Assembly: GCA_964410725.1 (NCBI GenBank)
Contig: CAYPID010000020.1
Span: 1-43,753, forward strand
Reading direction: 5' to 3'
Length of the DNA: 43,753 nucleotides
Source: CALAZP01 sp964410725
GTDB taxonomy: Bacteria > Bacteroidota > Bacteroidia > Chitinophagales > Saprospiraceae
Part shown: piece after piece, positions 1-8,977 of the stretch
Layout: each line of letters begins with the position of its first letter
Numbering within the stretch: position 1 is the stretch's first letter
The notes under the pieces: model-generated
Database searches by the model: none
The model's input: only the letters and a program-made list of their open reading frames with translations
Told to the model about the DNA's origin: nothing
Position numbers and translations under genes: made by a program

Positions 1-175
1 CGACATTCTTCTTAATATCTTCTATGGTGACTAAGTCATCTACTTTTCCTTCTTGTAGGTCAAAAAGGCTTTTGACGTAAGTCCAAAAATCAATAATTTT
101 TCTGCCCAATTCTTCTGGATTGAGTGGGCGTTTTTCTGGATTGGGGGTGACTTTATTTTCCACAGACTTTTGCAA
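1..175 (-). CDS. Partial N-terminus of a leftward gene, possibly a DUF389-type membrane protein
   Basis: The reverse strand is open from the left edge to beyond position 175 and codes for a charged, hydrophilic stretch (including NPEELGRKIIDFWTYVKSLF and ending TIEDIKKNV). No ATG lies in this frame; the start given is a TTG at 173-175, and a GTG at 161-163 is the other candidate. The segment resembles, from memory, the cytoplasmic N-terminal lead-in of Bacteroidota DUF389 membrane proteins, just before the first membrane helix, but the diagnostic helices lie outside the window. It is divergent from the BNR-repeat gene starting at 237, and the AT-rich gap of about 60 bp would hold both promoters. 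The coding call is fairly good, the family weak. Confidence 0.45.
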   Translation of the reverse strand, partial: MQKSVENKVTPNPEKRPLNPEELGRKIIDFWTYVKSLFDLQEGKVDDLVTIEDIKKNV

Positions 176-236
176 TTGAATATTTTCTATAAATTTAATA
201 GAATAAATATTTATTGACTGATTAAATATATAAAGC

Positions 237-3200
237 GTGAAACAACTTTGGTCGAGCTTTTTGGGGCTCTTTTTGATTTTTGGATTTACAGTGGGTGCAC
301 AAGTACCGAATTATGAGGCTTTGCCGGCAAAATTTAGGAATGTTGGCCCTTTTAGAGGGGGAAGATCTGTTTGTGCAACTGGAGTTAAGGGCGATCCACT
401 GACTTATTATATGGGAACTACAGGCGGGGGAGTATGGAAAACTACGGATGCGGGACAATATTGGGAGAATATTTCGGATGGGTATTTCCAAACGGGTTCA
501 GTTGGGGCTATTGCCGTCTCGGAGAGTCATCCTAATATTGTATATGTTGGAATGGGGGAGCATGCCCCTCGAGGGGTGATGACTTCTTATGGAGATGGGG
601 TGTATAAATCTTTGGATGGTGGGCAGACGTGGAAAAAGATGGGTTTGGAGGCTACCCAGCATATTTCCAGAATTAGAATTGATCCTCGTAATCCTGATGT
701 GGTCTATGTTGCAGCTCAAGGAGCTTTACACGCCCCTACTCCGGAGCGGGGCATTTATAAATCTAAAGATGGGGGATTGACTTGGGAGCGGGTTTTATTC
801 GTAGATGAAAATACAGGTGCGGTGGAGCTTTCTATGGACCAAAACTACCCTAATGTCCTATATGCTGCCATGTGGGAACATGGTCGCAAGCCATGGCAGG
901 TGATCAGTGGTGGACCTGGAAGTGGGTTGTATAAGAGTGTGGACAGTGGGGCCACTTGGATTGAATTAAAGGAGGGCCTGCCTTCTGAATTGGGAAAAAT
1001 GGCCATTTCGGTTTCCGGAGCCAATTCCAATAGGGTATACGCTTTGATAGAGAGTGATTCGGAGAAGGATCTGGGTGGATTGTTTGTTTCGGATGATGGG
1101 GGAGCGGAATGGTCCAGGGTGAGTGATGACAATAGGTTGACGCAGCGTGCCTGGTATTATATTGAGGTTTTTGCGGATCCCAATGATGAACATACCGTTT
1201 ATGTGATGAGTGCGCCAGCCTTAAGGTCAATAGATGGGGGCAAAACTTGGGAGGTTTTGCCCGGTGCTCATGGTGACTACCACGATTTGTGGATTAATCC
1301 AGATAATTCTAAGAATATGGTGTTGGCCGATGATGGGGGAGCAGCCATCACCTTTAATGGTGGGGCCACCTGGTCCCAGCAATCGAATATGCCTACAGCC
1401 CAATTGTATAGAATCAATACGGATAATTTGTTTCCTTATAATCTATATGCAGGTCAACAGGACAATACTTCAATCAAGTTATCGAGTATAGGTTTGGGGA
1501 GAGGAGGAATTAATTTAGAGCACATGGAATATTCTGCAGGAGGGGAGAGTGCCTTTTTAGCATTTGATCCAGATCAACCTACTAAGGTTTTGGGGGGATC
1601 CTATTTGGGAACCATTGAAGTATTGGATGTCGCTTCACAAGCTTCCACCAATATAATGATTGAGCCTATTCAATATTTGGGTAGAGATGCCAGTGATATG
1701 AAGTACAGATATAACTGGAATGCCCCCATCATCTGGTCCCATCATGAACCTCAGACGGTCTACCACGGAGCTCAGTATTTATTAAGGTCCAGAGATTTGG
1801 GAACTACATGGGAGGTCATTTCTCCTGATTTGACTAAGAATGAAAAAGAAAAGCAAGGCAAGGGGGGCGTGCCCTACACTAATGAGGCTGTTGGAGCGGA
1901 AAATTATGGCACGTTGGCCTATGTGGTGGAATCTCCTCATGAGGAAGGAGTGATTTGGACGGGCAGTGATGATGGTTGGGTGCATTTGACGAAGGATGGA
2001 GGAAAGACTTGGGAAAATGTTACCCCCAAAGGACTTGCAGAATGTCTGATTAATGCGATTGAAGTGAGTCCACACGATCCTGCTACAGCATATATTGCAA
2101 CCACCCGATATAAATTTAATGATTACACTCCGGCTATTTACATGACCCATAATTATGGAAAGAGTTGGGAATCGATTAGTGAGGGTATTCCTTATGGATC
2201 TTTTACCAGAGTGGTCAGAGAGGATACTGAAGTAGAAGGGTTATTATATGCTGGAACGGAAAGGGGGTTATACCTGTCTAATGATGGAGGCGAACATTGG
2301 ACTTCTTTTCAACTTAATCTGCCGGTTACGCCAATTACAGATTTGAAAGTAGCCCATAATGATTTAGTGGTGGCTACTTCAGGAAGATCTTTTTGGATCT
2401 TAGATGATTTAAATGTGGTTAGAGAATTGAAGGGGGAATCCAGTGTTCCATGGGTGTACACTCCTGATGAAGCGATTGATGGAAATTGGTACAGTCCTAT
2501 GAATGGAGACATTTCTGATTTTGATGGAACGGATAAACTGGAGGGCGTAAATCCAGCTAGTGGGATGGTGATTTATTACCATTTACCAGAAGGCCAAAAC
2601 GAAAAGGAGGAAGTCGTCATGGAAATCATGGATGAAGAGGGGGTTTTGATTCGCAGGTTTTCCTCCATACAATCGCCAGATTATGTTCGTTATGATGGGG
2701 GACCTGGACCCGAGCCCATCTTGTCCAATCTACCTGGAGTCAATAGAATCGTATGGGATTTAAGACATGCTTCCTTACCTGGAGTAGAGCACGTCTATAT
2801 TGAAAGTAGTTACAGAGGGCATAAGGTCAAGCCCGGGACGTACACCATAAAGGTGAGCACTGAAAATGGAGCAGCTAGTGCTAAAGGAGTGGTTTTACCT
2901 CATCCGCTATATGATATTTCCGAATCTGATTGGATGGAATATCATGCCATTATGAGTGATATGGAATCGAAAGTTTTGGAAATGCACACCATGGTGGCTC
3001 AATTGGCGGAGGTTCGAATAGAAATCGAAAACAAGCTTAAGAAAATTGAAAAAAGTACAGAAACTGCCCAAGTTTTAGAAACGGGATCAATGCTCATTAA
3101 GGATTTAAAGTTATGGGATGAGGACATGGTTCAGCGAAAGTCCAAGGCCTATGACGATGTAGAAAACTTCCCCAATAAGTTCACCGCCAACTACATGTTT

Positions 3201-3380
3201 TTGATGAATCAAACTGAAAGTCAGATTCCGCGAGTAAATAAGGGATCCCGAGATAGAAAGGCTGAATTGGACTTACAGTGGGAATCTTTAAAAGCCAGGG
3301 GTCATCATTTATTGGTTGAGCGCATCGCCCAATTCAATAAATTGGCACAAGAAGCAGGGATTGGAGTCATTGGCTATTAA
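237..3380 (+). CDS. Secreted BNR/Asp-box repeat protein (VPS10/sortilin-type, 'glycosyl hydrolase'-like)
   Basis: The protein has 1047 residues. It begins with a GTG codon at 237, which gives a short basic start and a hydrophobic signal peptide ending near TVGAQ. The first 740 residues or so carry about eleven Asp-box motifs of the form S-x-D-x-G-x-T-W (KSLDGGQTW, KSKDGGLTW, KSVDSGATW, LTKDGGKTW, LSNDGGEHW), predicting a large beta-propeller of the sortilin/VPS10 or sialidase-like class. The last 300 residues hold a beta-rich segment and a charged helical segment (around 960-1040). Family members are often annotated as glycosyl hydrolases, but I see no catalytic set that proves hydrolysis, so binding or scaffold work outside the cell is equally possible. 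No T9SS sorting tail is present. The sulfatase gene follows after 12 bp, so the two are probably co-transcribed. Confidence 0.85.
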   Translation: MKQLWSSFLGLFLIFGFTVGAQVPNYEALPAKFRNVGPFRGGRSVCATGVKGDPLTYYMGTTGGGVWKTTDAGQYWENISDGYFQTGSVGAIAVSESHPNIVYVGMGEHAPRGVMTSYGDGVYKSLDGGQTWKKMGLEATQHISRIRIDPRNPDVVYVAAQGALHAPTPERGIYKSKDGGLTWERVLFVDENTGAVELSMDQNYPNVLYAAMWEHGRKPWQVISGGPGSGLYKSVDSGATWIELKEGLPSELGKMAISVSGANSNRVYALIESDSEKDLGGLFVSDDGGAEWSRVSDDNRLTQRAWYYIEVFADPNDEHTVYVMSAPALRSIDGGKTWEVLPGAHGDYHDLWINPDNSKNMVLADDGGAAITFNGGATWSQQSNMPTAQLYRINTDNLFPYNLYAGQQDNTSIKLSSIGLGRGGINLEHMEYSAGGESAFLAFDPDQPTKVLGGSYLGTIEVLDVASQASTNIMIEPIQYLGRDASDMKYRYNWNAPIIWSHHEPQTVYHGAQYLLRSRDLGTTWEVISPDLTKNEKEKQGKGGVPYTNEAVGAENYGTLAYVVESPHEEGVIWTGSDDGWVHLTKDGGKTWENVTPKGLAECLINAIEVSPHDPATAYIATTRYKFNDYTPAIYMTHNYGKSWESISEGIPYGSFTRVVREDTEVEGLLYAGTERGLYLSNDGGEHWTSFQLNLPVTPITDLKVAHNDLVVATSGRSFWILDDLNVVRELKGESSVPWVYTPDEAIDGNWYSPMNGDISDFDGTDKLEGVNPASGMVIYYHLPEGQNEKEEVVMEIMDEEGVLIRRFSSIQSPDYVRYDGGPGPEPILSNLPGVNRIVWDLRHASLPGVEHVYIESSYRGHKVKPGTYTIKVSTENGAASAKGVVLPHPLYDISESDWMEYHAIMSDMESKVLEMHTMVAQLAEVRIEIENKLKKIEKSTETAQVLETGSMLIKDLKLWDEDMVQRKSKAYDDVENFPNKFTANYMFLMNQTESQIPRVNKGSRDRKAELDLQWESLKARGHHLLVERIAQFNKLAQEAGIGVIGY

Positions 3381-3392
3381 AAGTAAAATATT

Positions 3393-4910
3393 ATGCAAAT
3401 CAAGTTAGGATATTGGTGGGTGTTATTTCTCTTTTTTGGTTGTGAAGTAGCAGAGGAGGAACCTTTGAATCTGGTGGTGTTTATAGTAGACGATATGGGA
3501 TGGCAGGACACCTCTGTTCCATTTTGGGAGGAATCCACTCCTTTTAACCATTTATACCGAACGCCCAATATGGAGCGTTTGGCAGCAGCTGGAAGAATTT
3601 TCACTCAAGCCTATGCTACGTCCGTTTGTTCCCCAAGTAGGACCAGTTTGATGACCGGCATGAATGCAGCCCGGCATCGGGTGACCAATTGGACCTTAAG
3701 AAGAGATACTCCTCCAGACGCTCAGGATACGATTTTGACTTTACCCGAATGGAATTACAATGGATTACAACCGGTGGATAGCATCCCGAATGGATTGTAC
3801 GCGACAACATTGCCTCAGATTCTACAGGCCAATGGATATCATACGATTCATGCGGGTAAGGCACACTGGGGAGCTATGAATACCCCGGGGTCGGATCCTT
3901 TGAAACTTGGTTTTGAGGTGAATATTGCGGGGCATGCAGCTGGAGGATTGGGCAGTCATTTGGGAGAAAAAAATTTTGGCAATGCAGAACCCGGAGCACA
4001 TTCTCTTCCATGGGGAGTTCCAGGTATGGAGGTCTATCATGGAGATTCCATCAATTTAGGGGAGGCCCTAACCATTGAGGCCTTGGAGGCATTGGATGAA
4101 AGGCCAAAGGACCGACCTTTTTATTTATATCTCTCTCATTATTTGGTTCATGTTCCCATGGAGCCAGCCCATCGATTTTATCAGCGGTATCGAGATTTGG
4201 GTTTAGAAGAGCCCGAAGCGAGATATGCTTCCATGCTAGAAGAAATGGACGCTAGTTTGGGCCAGGTCTTAGATTATCTGGAGGAGCATAATCTCGAAAA
4301 GAACACTGCTATAGTATTTGTTTCGGATAATGGTGGACTTGCAGCTTCTAGTCGCGCGGGAACATTGCATACGCAGAACGCACCGTTAAATAGTGGAAAA
4401 GGCTCCGCTTATGAGGGTGGGATTAGAGTCCCGTTTATAATCAAGTGGCCTGGAAAAGTCGAACCCAATTCTAGCGCATCTACACCAATAGTAATCGAAG
4501 ATTTATTTCCCACGCTATTAGAAATGGCAAAAGTAACCGAATATGAGACGATTCAAACTGTAGATGGATGGTCATTAGTAGGGCTTTTTCAAGATAGAAA
4601 TCAATTACCGGAACGGGATTTATTTTGGCACTATCCCAATAGGTGGGGTGCTCGAGGGCCAGGAATTGGTCCGAGTAGTACTATTAGGAGTGGAGATTGG
4701 AAATTAATCCATCGACATGATATGGGCCGATTAGAGCTCTATAATCTCAGGGACGATATTGGAGAACAGAACGATTTATCTGCTCAAAATCCGGAAAAGG
4801 TGCTAGAATTAGCAGAGAAATTGACCACTCATCTGAAGGCGACAAAAGCGGATAGACCTTCGGTAAAAGCGACGGGTATGCCAGTTCCATTTCCTGTCGA
4901 ATTGCTTTAA
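3393..4910 (+). CDS. Sulfatase (formylglycine-dependent, lipoprotein)
   Basis: This 505-residue protein is a type I sulfatase that would remove sulfate esters from an organic, probably carbohydrate, substrate. The signature CSPSR sits at residues 79-83; Cys79 is the residue normally converted to formylglycine by an activating enzyme. The metal-binding Asp pair (VDDMGW, residues 32-37) and the later SDNGG motif around residue 312 are intact. The N-terminus is hydrophobic and ends LFFGC, so Cys17 is a likely lipidation site that places the enzyme on a periplasmic or outer-surface membrane. It lies 12 bp after the BNR-repeat gene and upstream of an MFS transporter. The substrate cannot be told from sequence. 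Length is normal for the family. Confidence 0.92.
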   Translation: MQIKLGYWWVLFLFFGCEVAEEEPLNLVVFIVDDMGWQDTSVPFWEESTPFNHLYRTPNMERLAAAGRIFTQAYATSVCSPSRTSLMTGMNAARHRVTNWTLRRDTPPDAQDTILTLPEWNYNGLQPVDSIPNGLYATTLPQILQANGYHTIHAGKAHWGAMNTPGSDPLKLGFEVNIAGHAAGGLGSHLGEKNFGNAEPGAHSLPWGVPGMEVYHGDSINLGEALTIEALEALDERPKDRPFYLYLSHYLVHVPMEPAHRFYQRYRDLGLEEPEARYASMLEEMDASLGQVLDYLEEHNLEKNTAIVFVSDNGGLAASSRAGTLHTQNAPLNSGKGSAYEGGIRVPFIIKWPGKVEPNSSASTPIVIEDLFPTLLEMAKVTEYETIQTVDGWSLVGLFQDRNQLPERDLFWHYPNRWGARGPGIGPSSTIRSGDWKLIHRHDMGRLELYNLRDDIGEQNDLSAQNPEKVLELAEKLTTHLKATKADRPSVKATGMPVPFPVELL

Positions 4911-5008
4911 TTTGGCAAATTACCGCTCTTGGCAAAAAAAGTTTTTTAGAACTACTTAAAAATATCTGTTTATATTGGCAAGCACTAAAACTTAAACGAA
5001 AAATTACC
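4911..5008 (+). promoter_or_regulatory. Intergenic region with three TTGGCAA repeats
   Basis: Between the sulfatase stop and the MFS start, the heptamer TTGGCAA occurs three times on the plus strand, starting at 4912, 4929 and 4975. No TAnnTTTG promoter element was found here. The repeats could be regulator half-sites for the transporter, but this is inference from repetition only. Confidence 0.3.
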
Positions 5009-6226
5009 ATGGTAAACGACAAAAGATTATTTTACGGTAGTTGTTTTGCCCTCATCACTACCGCTTTTTCATTCAGCATTAGGGCAGGTATTTTACCTCA
5101 ATTGGGAGAAGAGTTAAATCTGACTGCCGAGCAATTGGGATATATTAACTCCATGTGGTTTTTAGGCTTTCCTATTTCGATGGTTATTGGAGGCTTGATT
5201 TACTATACGGTCGGACCTAAAAAGATTATGCAGTTTGCATTTTTCGCTCATGCGGTTGGCATATTGCTGACCATTTATGCGGGAAGTTACACGGGCCTAT
5301 TGCTATCCACCTTTTTGATTGGCTTGGGCAATGGATGTACGGAAGCGGCTTGTAATCCGATGATATCTGATACCTACGAGGGCGTGAAAATGAGCAAGAT
5401 GATGAACAGATTCCACATGTGGTTTCCCGGAGGAATAGTGATTGGAAGTTTGGTTTCCAAATTCATGACTGATGCATCACTAGGATGGCAGATTCAGATT
5501 TGGTTTATTTTAATTCCAACCGTTATTTACGCCTATTTATTCTGGGGACAAGCTTTTCCAAAGCCTAAGGCGGAAGCTTCCAGCAATTTGGTTGAAAACC
5601 TCAAATCCATGTTGACGCCACTTTTCATTTTCATTTTCTGTTGTATGGCCTTAACCGCTATTTCAGAGTTTGGTCCTCAGCAATGGGTAGGATTGATTCT
5701 TGCCAAGAGTGGTGCACAACCGATGTTGATTTTGGCATTGGTCACTGGATTGATGGCGGTAGCGCGGTACTTTGGTGGAGAAGTGGTGCACAAATTAGAT
5801 CAGACCGGGGTATTGTTAGGGTCTGCTATTTTGGCGACTATAGGGGTGTACCTTTTCAGCACTCAGACGGGAACCATGGCTTATGTAGCAGCAGTAATTT
5901 ACGCCTTAGGGATAGCTTATTTCTGGCCTAATATGATTGGATTTGTGGCTGCTAAAATTCCCAAAAGTGGAGCTTTGGGGATGTCCATTGTTGGAGCAGT
6001 GGGGATGTTTTCTACCTCTATCTTTCAGCCCATTATCGGACGATGGATAGATGCTGACAGAGCTGAAGCTGCTGCCAGTGGCCTTACTGGGGATGAACTG
6101 GAATTGGTAGCTGGTCAAATGACCTTAGGAACCATGGTAGTCTTACCGGGAATATTAATTGTCCTATTTACCTTCCTTTACATTTGGATGCACCGAAGTG
6201 GTCAAGGAAAGGCGGCTTTAGCATAA
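5009..6226 (+). CDS. MFS transporter (probably sugar uptake)
   Basis: The protein has 405 residues, almost all of them in hydrophobic helices consistent with the twelve-helix major facilitator fold. Helix 1 starts soon after a short basic N-terminus (MVNDKRLFYGS), and a conserved-looking polar loop (NPMISDTYEG) follows helix 4, as in sugar-porter members. No signal peptide or extra domain is seen. It should act in the inner membrane as a proton- or substrate-coupled carrier. The substrate is inferred only from context: the next genes encode DUF1080 proteins, a Gfo/Idh oxidoreductase and a sugar isomerase, so uptake of a mono- or disaccharide or its keto derivative is plausible. A strong hairpin terminator at 6247-6287 ends this transcription unit, separating it from the DUF1080 genes. 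Confidence 0.85.
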   Translation: MVNDKRLFYGSCFALITTAFSFSIRAGILPQLGEELNLTAEQLGYINSMWFLGFPISMVIGGLIYYTVGPKKIMQFAFFAHAVGILLTIYAGSYTGLLLSTFLIGLGNGCTEAACNPMISDTYEGVKMSKMMNRFHMWFPGGIVIGSLVSKFMTDASLGWQIQIWFILIPTVIYAYLFWGQAFPKPKAEASSNLVENLKSMLTPLFIFIFCCMALTAISEFGPQQWVGLILAKSGAQPMLILALVTGLMAVARYFGGEVVHKLDQTGVLLGSAILATIGVYLFSTQTGTMAYVAAVIYALGIAYFWPNMIGFVAAKIPKSGALGMSIVGAVGMFSTSIFQPIIGRWIDADRAEAAASGLTGDELELVAGQMTLGTMVVLPGILIVLFTFLYIWMHRSGQGKAALA

Positions 6227-6246
6227 TTTTGTATTTCATATAAGAT

Positions 6247-6287
6247 AAAAAAGAATCTTTTGACTTTGGTTGAAAGATTCTTTTTTT
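6247..6287 (+). terminator. Intrinsic terminator after the MFS gene
   Basis: A perfect 14-bp inverted repeat (AAAAAAGAATCTTT at 6247-6260 and AAAGATTCTTTTTT at 6273-6286) encloses a 12-base loop, and the right arm runs into a T tract. Because the left arm begins with six A residues, it could also work on the opposite strand. Confidence 0.85.
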
Positions 6288-6288
6288 G

Positions 6289-6321
6289 TTTGTAGCCACC
6301 AACTATTTTATTTATTTTTTG
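6289..6321 (+). promoter_or_regulatory. Possible promoter for the DUF1080 operon
   Basis: TTTG at 6289-6292 is followed 20 bases later by TATTTTTTG (6313-6321), which is one base longer than the Bacteroidota -7 consensus TAnnTTTG. It lies just after the MFS terminator and about 36 bases upstream of the ATG at 6358. The match is imperfect. Confidence 0.35.
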
Positions 6322-6357
6322 CCTTTATAAAATTTAGAAATCATAAATACTTCTCTC

Positions 6358-7149
6358 ATGAAGACAAACAATTCACTTTGGTTTTTTGCGGCATTCAGTT
6401 TTGTTGCTTTCTCTTGTGGTAATGCTCCGCAAAAGGAGGCTATGGTAGAATCAGAAGAGGTAGTAGAAGAACATTTGGTCATTATATCCGAGGACGGTGC
6501 TGATAATACTTTGACGCAAGAAGAAGCCGACAACGGCTGGACTTTATTATTTGATGGTCAATCCATGGATTTGTGGCGCGTCTTTAATACGGATACCTTA
6601 TTTGGTTGGGAAGTAAAAGGCGGAGAAATGGTTGCTCTTGGAACCGCTGGTTTGGAGGGATTGGGTTCTGACATTGTATCTAAGGAGGAATTTACCAATT
6701 TTGAATTATCCCTTGAATGGAAAGTTTCCACGGCGGGTAACAGCGGGGTTTTCTTTAACGTAGTAGAAGGGGAGGATTTGCATGCGGTATATGAATCAGG
6801 ACCTGAATATCAGTTGATAGACGATATAGGGTTCCCCATGAAATTGGAGGATTGGCAAAAGAGTGGGGCCAATTATGCTATGCATGCTCCCACGAAGGTT
6901 AATAGTAATCCGGCAGGGGAATGGAATCATACCAAAATAACAGTTAACAATGGAAAGGTGACTCATGAATTAAATGGTATGGTTGTTGTAACTTATGAAT
7001 TGTGGACTCCTGAATGGGAGGCTCTAAAGCAGGAGGGAAAGTGGAAAGAAGTGCCTACTTATGGGCAGGCCAGAAGCGGTCATCTCGCATTACAAGATCA
7101 CGGCAACCAAAGCTGGTTTAAAAACATCAAGGTGAGAAGATTAGACTAA
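6358..7149 (+). CDS. DUF1080 / 3-keto-disaccharide hydrolase domain lipoprotein
   Basis: The protein has 263 residues. A signal sequence ends VAFSC, making Cys20 the likely lipid-modified residue. An acidic linker (about 21-58) leads into a single DUF1080 concanavalin-like beta-sandwich from about residue 60 (WTLLFDGQSMDLW) to the end. Family landmarks are present: NSGVFFNV at 128-135 and EYQLID at 150-155, the strand that carries conserved acidic residues. Members of this family hydrolyse, hydrate or eliminate across 3-keto sugars or 3-keto glycosides. The enzyme should act in the periplasm or at the cell surface. It is the first gene after the MFS terminator and is followed 49 bp later by a second, shorter DUF1080 gene, suggesting two related but distinct steps or substrates. 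Confidence 0.9.
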   Translation: MKTNNSLWFFAAFSFVAFSCGNAPQKEAMVESEEVVEEHLVIISEDGADNTLTQEEADNGWTLLFDGQSMDLWRVFNTDTLFGWEVKGGEMVALGTAGLEGLGSDIVSKEEFTNFELSLEWKVSTAGNSGVFFNVVEGEDLHAVYESGPEYQLIDDIGFPMKLEDWQKSGANYAMHAPTKVNSNPAGEWNHTKITVNNGKVTHELNGMVVVTYELWTPEWEALKQEGKWKEVPTYGQARSGHLALQDHGNQSWFKNIKVRRLD

Positions 7150-7198
7150 TTGCCGAGGATTAAGTTTAAAAGATTTGTTTTAATTAAAAGATTAAAAA

Positions 7199-7810
7199 AT
7201 GAAAATTAAGTATAGGATTCTAAGTGCAGTAATATTAAGTTTCCTCCCTATTTTTGGATTTAGTCAAGCCCCGCCAATCTCTTTATTTAACGGTGAAAAT
7301 CTTGATGGGTGGGTGATACACGGTACTGAAAAGTGGTTTGTCGAAGATGGCTTTTTAGTTTGCGAAAGTGGTCCCGACAAAGGTTATGGATATTTGGCGA
7401 CTGAAGCAGAATACAAAAATTTTGATTTATCTGTTGATTTTTTACAAGAATCCAATGGGAATAGTGGGGTATTTTTTAGGTCTTCCCTAGATGGTACCAA
7501 AATTACTGGGTGGCAAGCTGAGGTAGCTCCGCCGGACAATAATACTGGAGGTATTTACGAATCTTATGGAAGAGGTTGGTTAATCCAGCCAGATGCAGAA
7601 AAATTAGCCGCTGTCTTCAATTATGGAGAGTGGAATACCCTAAGAGTGCGCGTTCAGGGAGGACAAGTGGATACCTGGGTGAATGGAGAACATATGATTA
7701 CGTTACAAGATGCAAAAATTGCCAGAGCTCGGGGTGTAATTGCCCTTCAGATACACGATGGGGGTGGAGTAAGGGTAAAATGGAGAAATTTGTTGTTAAC
7801 AAAACTTTAA
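7199..7810 (+). CDS. Secreted DUF1080 / 3-keto-disaccharide hydrolase domain protein
   Basis: The protein has 203 residues. A signal peptide (MKIKYRILSAVILSFLPIFG) with a probable cleavage near FSQA precedes a minimal DUF1080 domain that fills the rest. It shows the family's opening FNGENLDGW (30-38), NSGVFFRS (88-95) and WQAEVAPP (105-112), the last replacing the EYQLID strand of its neighbour. It lacks a lipobox, so it should be free in the periplasm. It belongs to the same operon as the upstream DUF1080 lipoprotein and ends only 5 bp before the oxidoreductase gene. The low similarity between the two DUF1080 proteins argues against a simple recent duplication. Known family chemistry is cleavage or hydration of 3-keto sugars; the exact reaction here is inferred. 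Confidence 0.9.
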   Translation: MKIKYRILSAVILSFLPIFGFSQAPPISLFNGENLDGWVIHGTEKWFVEDGFLVCESGPDKGYGYLATEAEYKNFDLSVDFLQESNGNSGVFFRSSLDGTKITGWQAEVAPPDNNTGGIYESYGRGWLIQPDAEKLAAVFNYGEWNTLRVRVQGGQVDTWVNGEHMITLQDAKIARARGVIALQIHDGGGVRVKWRNLLLTKL

Positions 7811-7815
7811 ACGAA

Positions 7816-8976
7816 ATGACTATGGCAAGAAAAATAAGAATGGGTATGGTAGGTGGCGGCAGAGGCGCTTTTATCGGAGGGGTTCATAGAATGGCGGCTG
7901 CCTTAGATGGGCAAATTGAGTTGGTATGTGGGGCGTTCAGTTCGGATCCAGAAAGATCTAAATTATCCGGCGAAGATTTCTATTTAGACCCATCAAGAGT
8001 CTATGGATCTTATGAAGAAATGATCCAGAAAGAGCGTGAATTGCCAGCGGAAATTAGAATGGATGTAGTCTCTATAGTAACGCCTAATCACATGCATTTT
8101 GGACCTTCTAAAATGGCGCTGGAAAATGGGTTTCACGTGGTTTGTGATAAACCTGCAACTTTCAATTTGGAAGAAGCGCTTACTCTCGAAAAGCTTGTAG
8201 AAAAGTCTGGATTGATATATGCGTTGACGCACAACTATACAGGGTATCCGATGGTCAAACAAGCCAGAGCCATGATACGTGATGGAAAATTAGGCCCGAT
8301 TCGAAAAGTGGTGGTGGAATATCCGCAGGGGTGGTTAGCGACTAGGGTGGAAGCTACGGATTCCAAACAAGCTTCATGGAGGACTGATCCGTCTAAATCT
8401 GGTGCAGGTGGTGCCATGGGAGATATAGGAACGCATGCGGAGAATTTGGCTGAGTACATCACTGGTTTGAGGATTACTGAAATGTGTGCGGACTTAACTT
8501 CTTTTGTACCTGGAAGAAGATTAGATGATGACGGTAATATTTTGTTGAGATTTGAAAAAGGAGCTAAGGGCGTTTTGCATGCCAGCCAAATATCGGTTGG
8601 TGAGGAGAATGCTTTGAATATCAGGGTATATGGAGAGTTGGGTGGATTGGAATGGCATCAAATGGAACCTAATACCTTAAAAGTAAGGTGGTTGGATCAG
8701 CCTGTTCAACTCCTCAGAACGGGAGTAGGTGAGTTAGCTCCTGAGGCAACTGCCCACACCAGAGTGCCGGCTGGACACCCAGAGGGGTATCTAGAAGCAT
8801 TTGCCAATATTTATCGCAATGTTGCGCACTGCATTCAAGCTCGAATCAGTGGGGAGGCACCTGATCCCTTGTTGACCGATTTTCCAACCATCAGCGATGG
8901 AGTAAGGGGAATGAAATTTATTGAAAAAGCAGTGGAATCATCTAATTCTTCTGAGAAGTGGTTAAAGTTTGATTAA
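7816..8976 (+). CDS. Gfo/Idh/MocA family sugar oxidoreductase
   Basis: Starting from the ATG at 7816 (a second ATG at 7822 is possible) the protein has 386 residues. The open frame extends further upstream but overlaps the previous gene and has no good start. The N-terminal Rossmann fold has a glycine-rich loop (MVGGGRGAFIG, 11-21), the family's lysine motif appears as CDKPAT with Lys112, and the C-terminal domain contains GDIGTHAEN, with the conserved Asp and His of the active site. There is no signal peptide, so the enzyme is cytoplasmic. Family members oxidise or reduce sugar hydroxyl and keto groups with NAD(P). Next to two DUF1080 proteins and an isomerase, the likely job is oxidation at C3 of a glycoside or reduction of a 3-keto sugar. 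The next gene begins one base after its stop. Confidence 0.92.
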   Translation: MTMARKIRMGMVGGGRGAFIGGVHRMAAALDGQIELVCGAFSSDPERSKLSGEDFYLDPSRVYGSYEEMIQKERELPAEIRMDVVSIVTPNHMHFGPSKMALENGFHVVCDKPATFNLEEALTLEKLVEKSGLIYALTHNYTGYPMVKQARAMIRDGKLGPIRKVVVEYPQGWLATRVEATDSKQASWRTDPSKSGAGGAMGDIGTHAENLAEYITGLRITEMCADLTSFVPGRRLDDDGNILLRFEKGAKGVLHASQISVGEENALNIRVYGELGGLEWHQMEPNTLKVRWLDQPVQLLRTGVGELAPEATAHTRVPAGHPEGYLEAFANIYRNVAHCIQARISGEAPDPLLTDFPTISDGVRGMKFIEKAVESSNSSEKWLKFD

Positions 8977-8977
8977 T

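Noticed and set aside
904..1230. Minus-strand open frames inside the BNR-repeat gene (also 1782-2150)
   Set aside because: They lie wholly within a strong coding frame on the other strand, have low-complexity composition and match no family.
7576..7815. Upstream extension of the Gfo/Idh oxidoreductase frame
   Set aside because: It overlaps the well-supported DUF1080 gene and the Rossmann fold begins just after the ATG at 7816.
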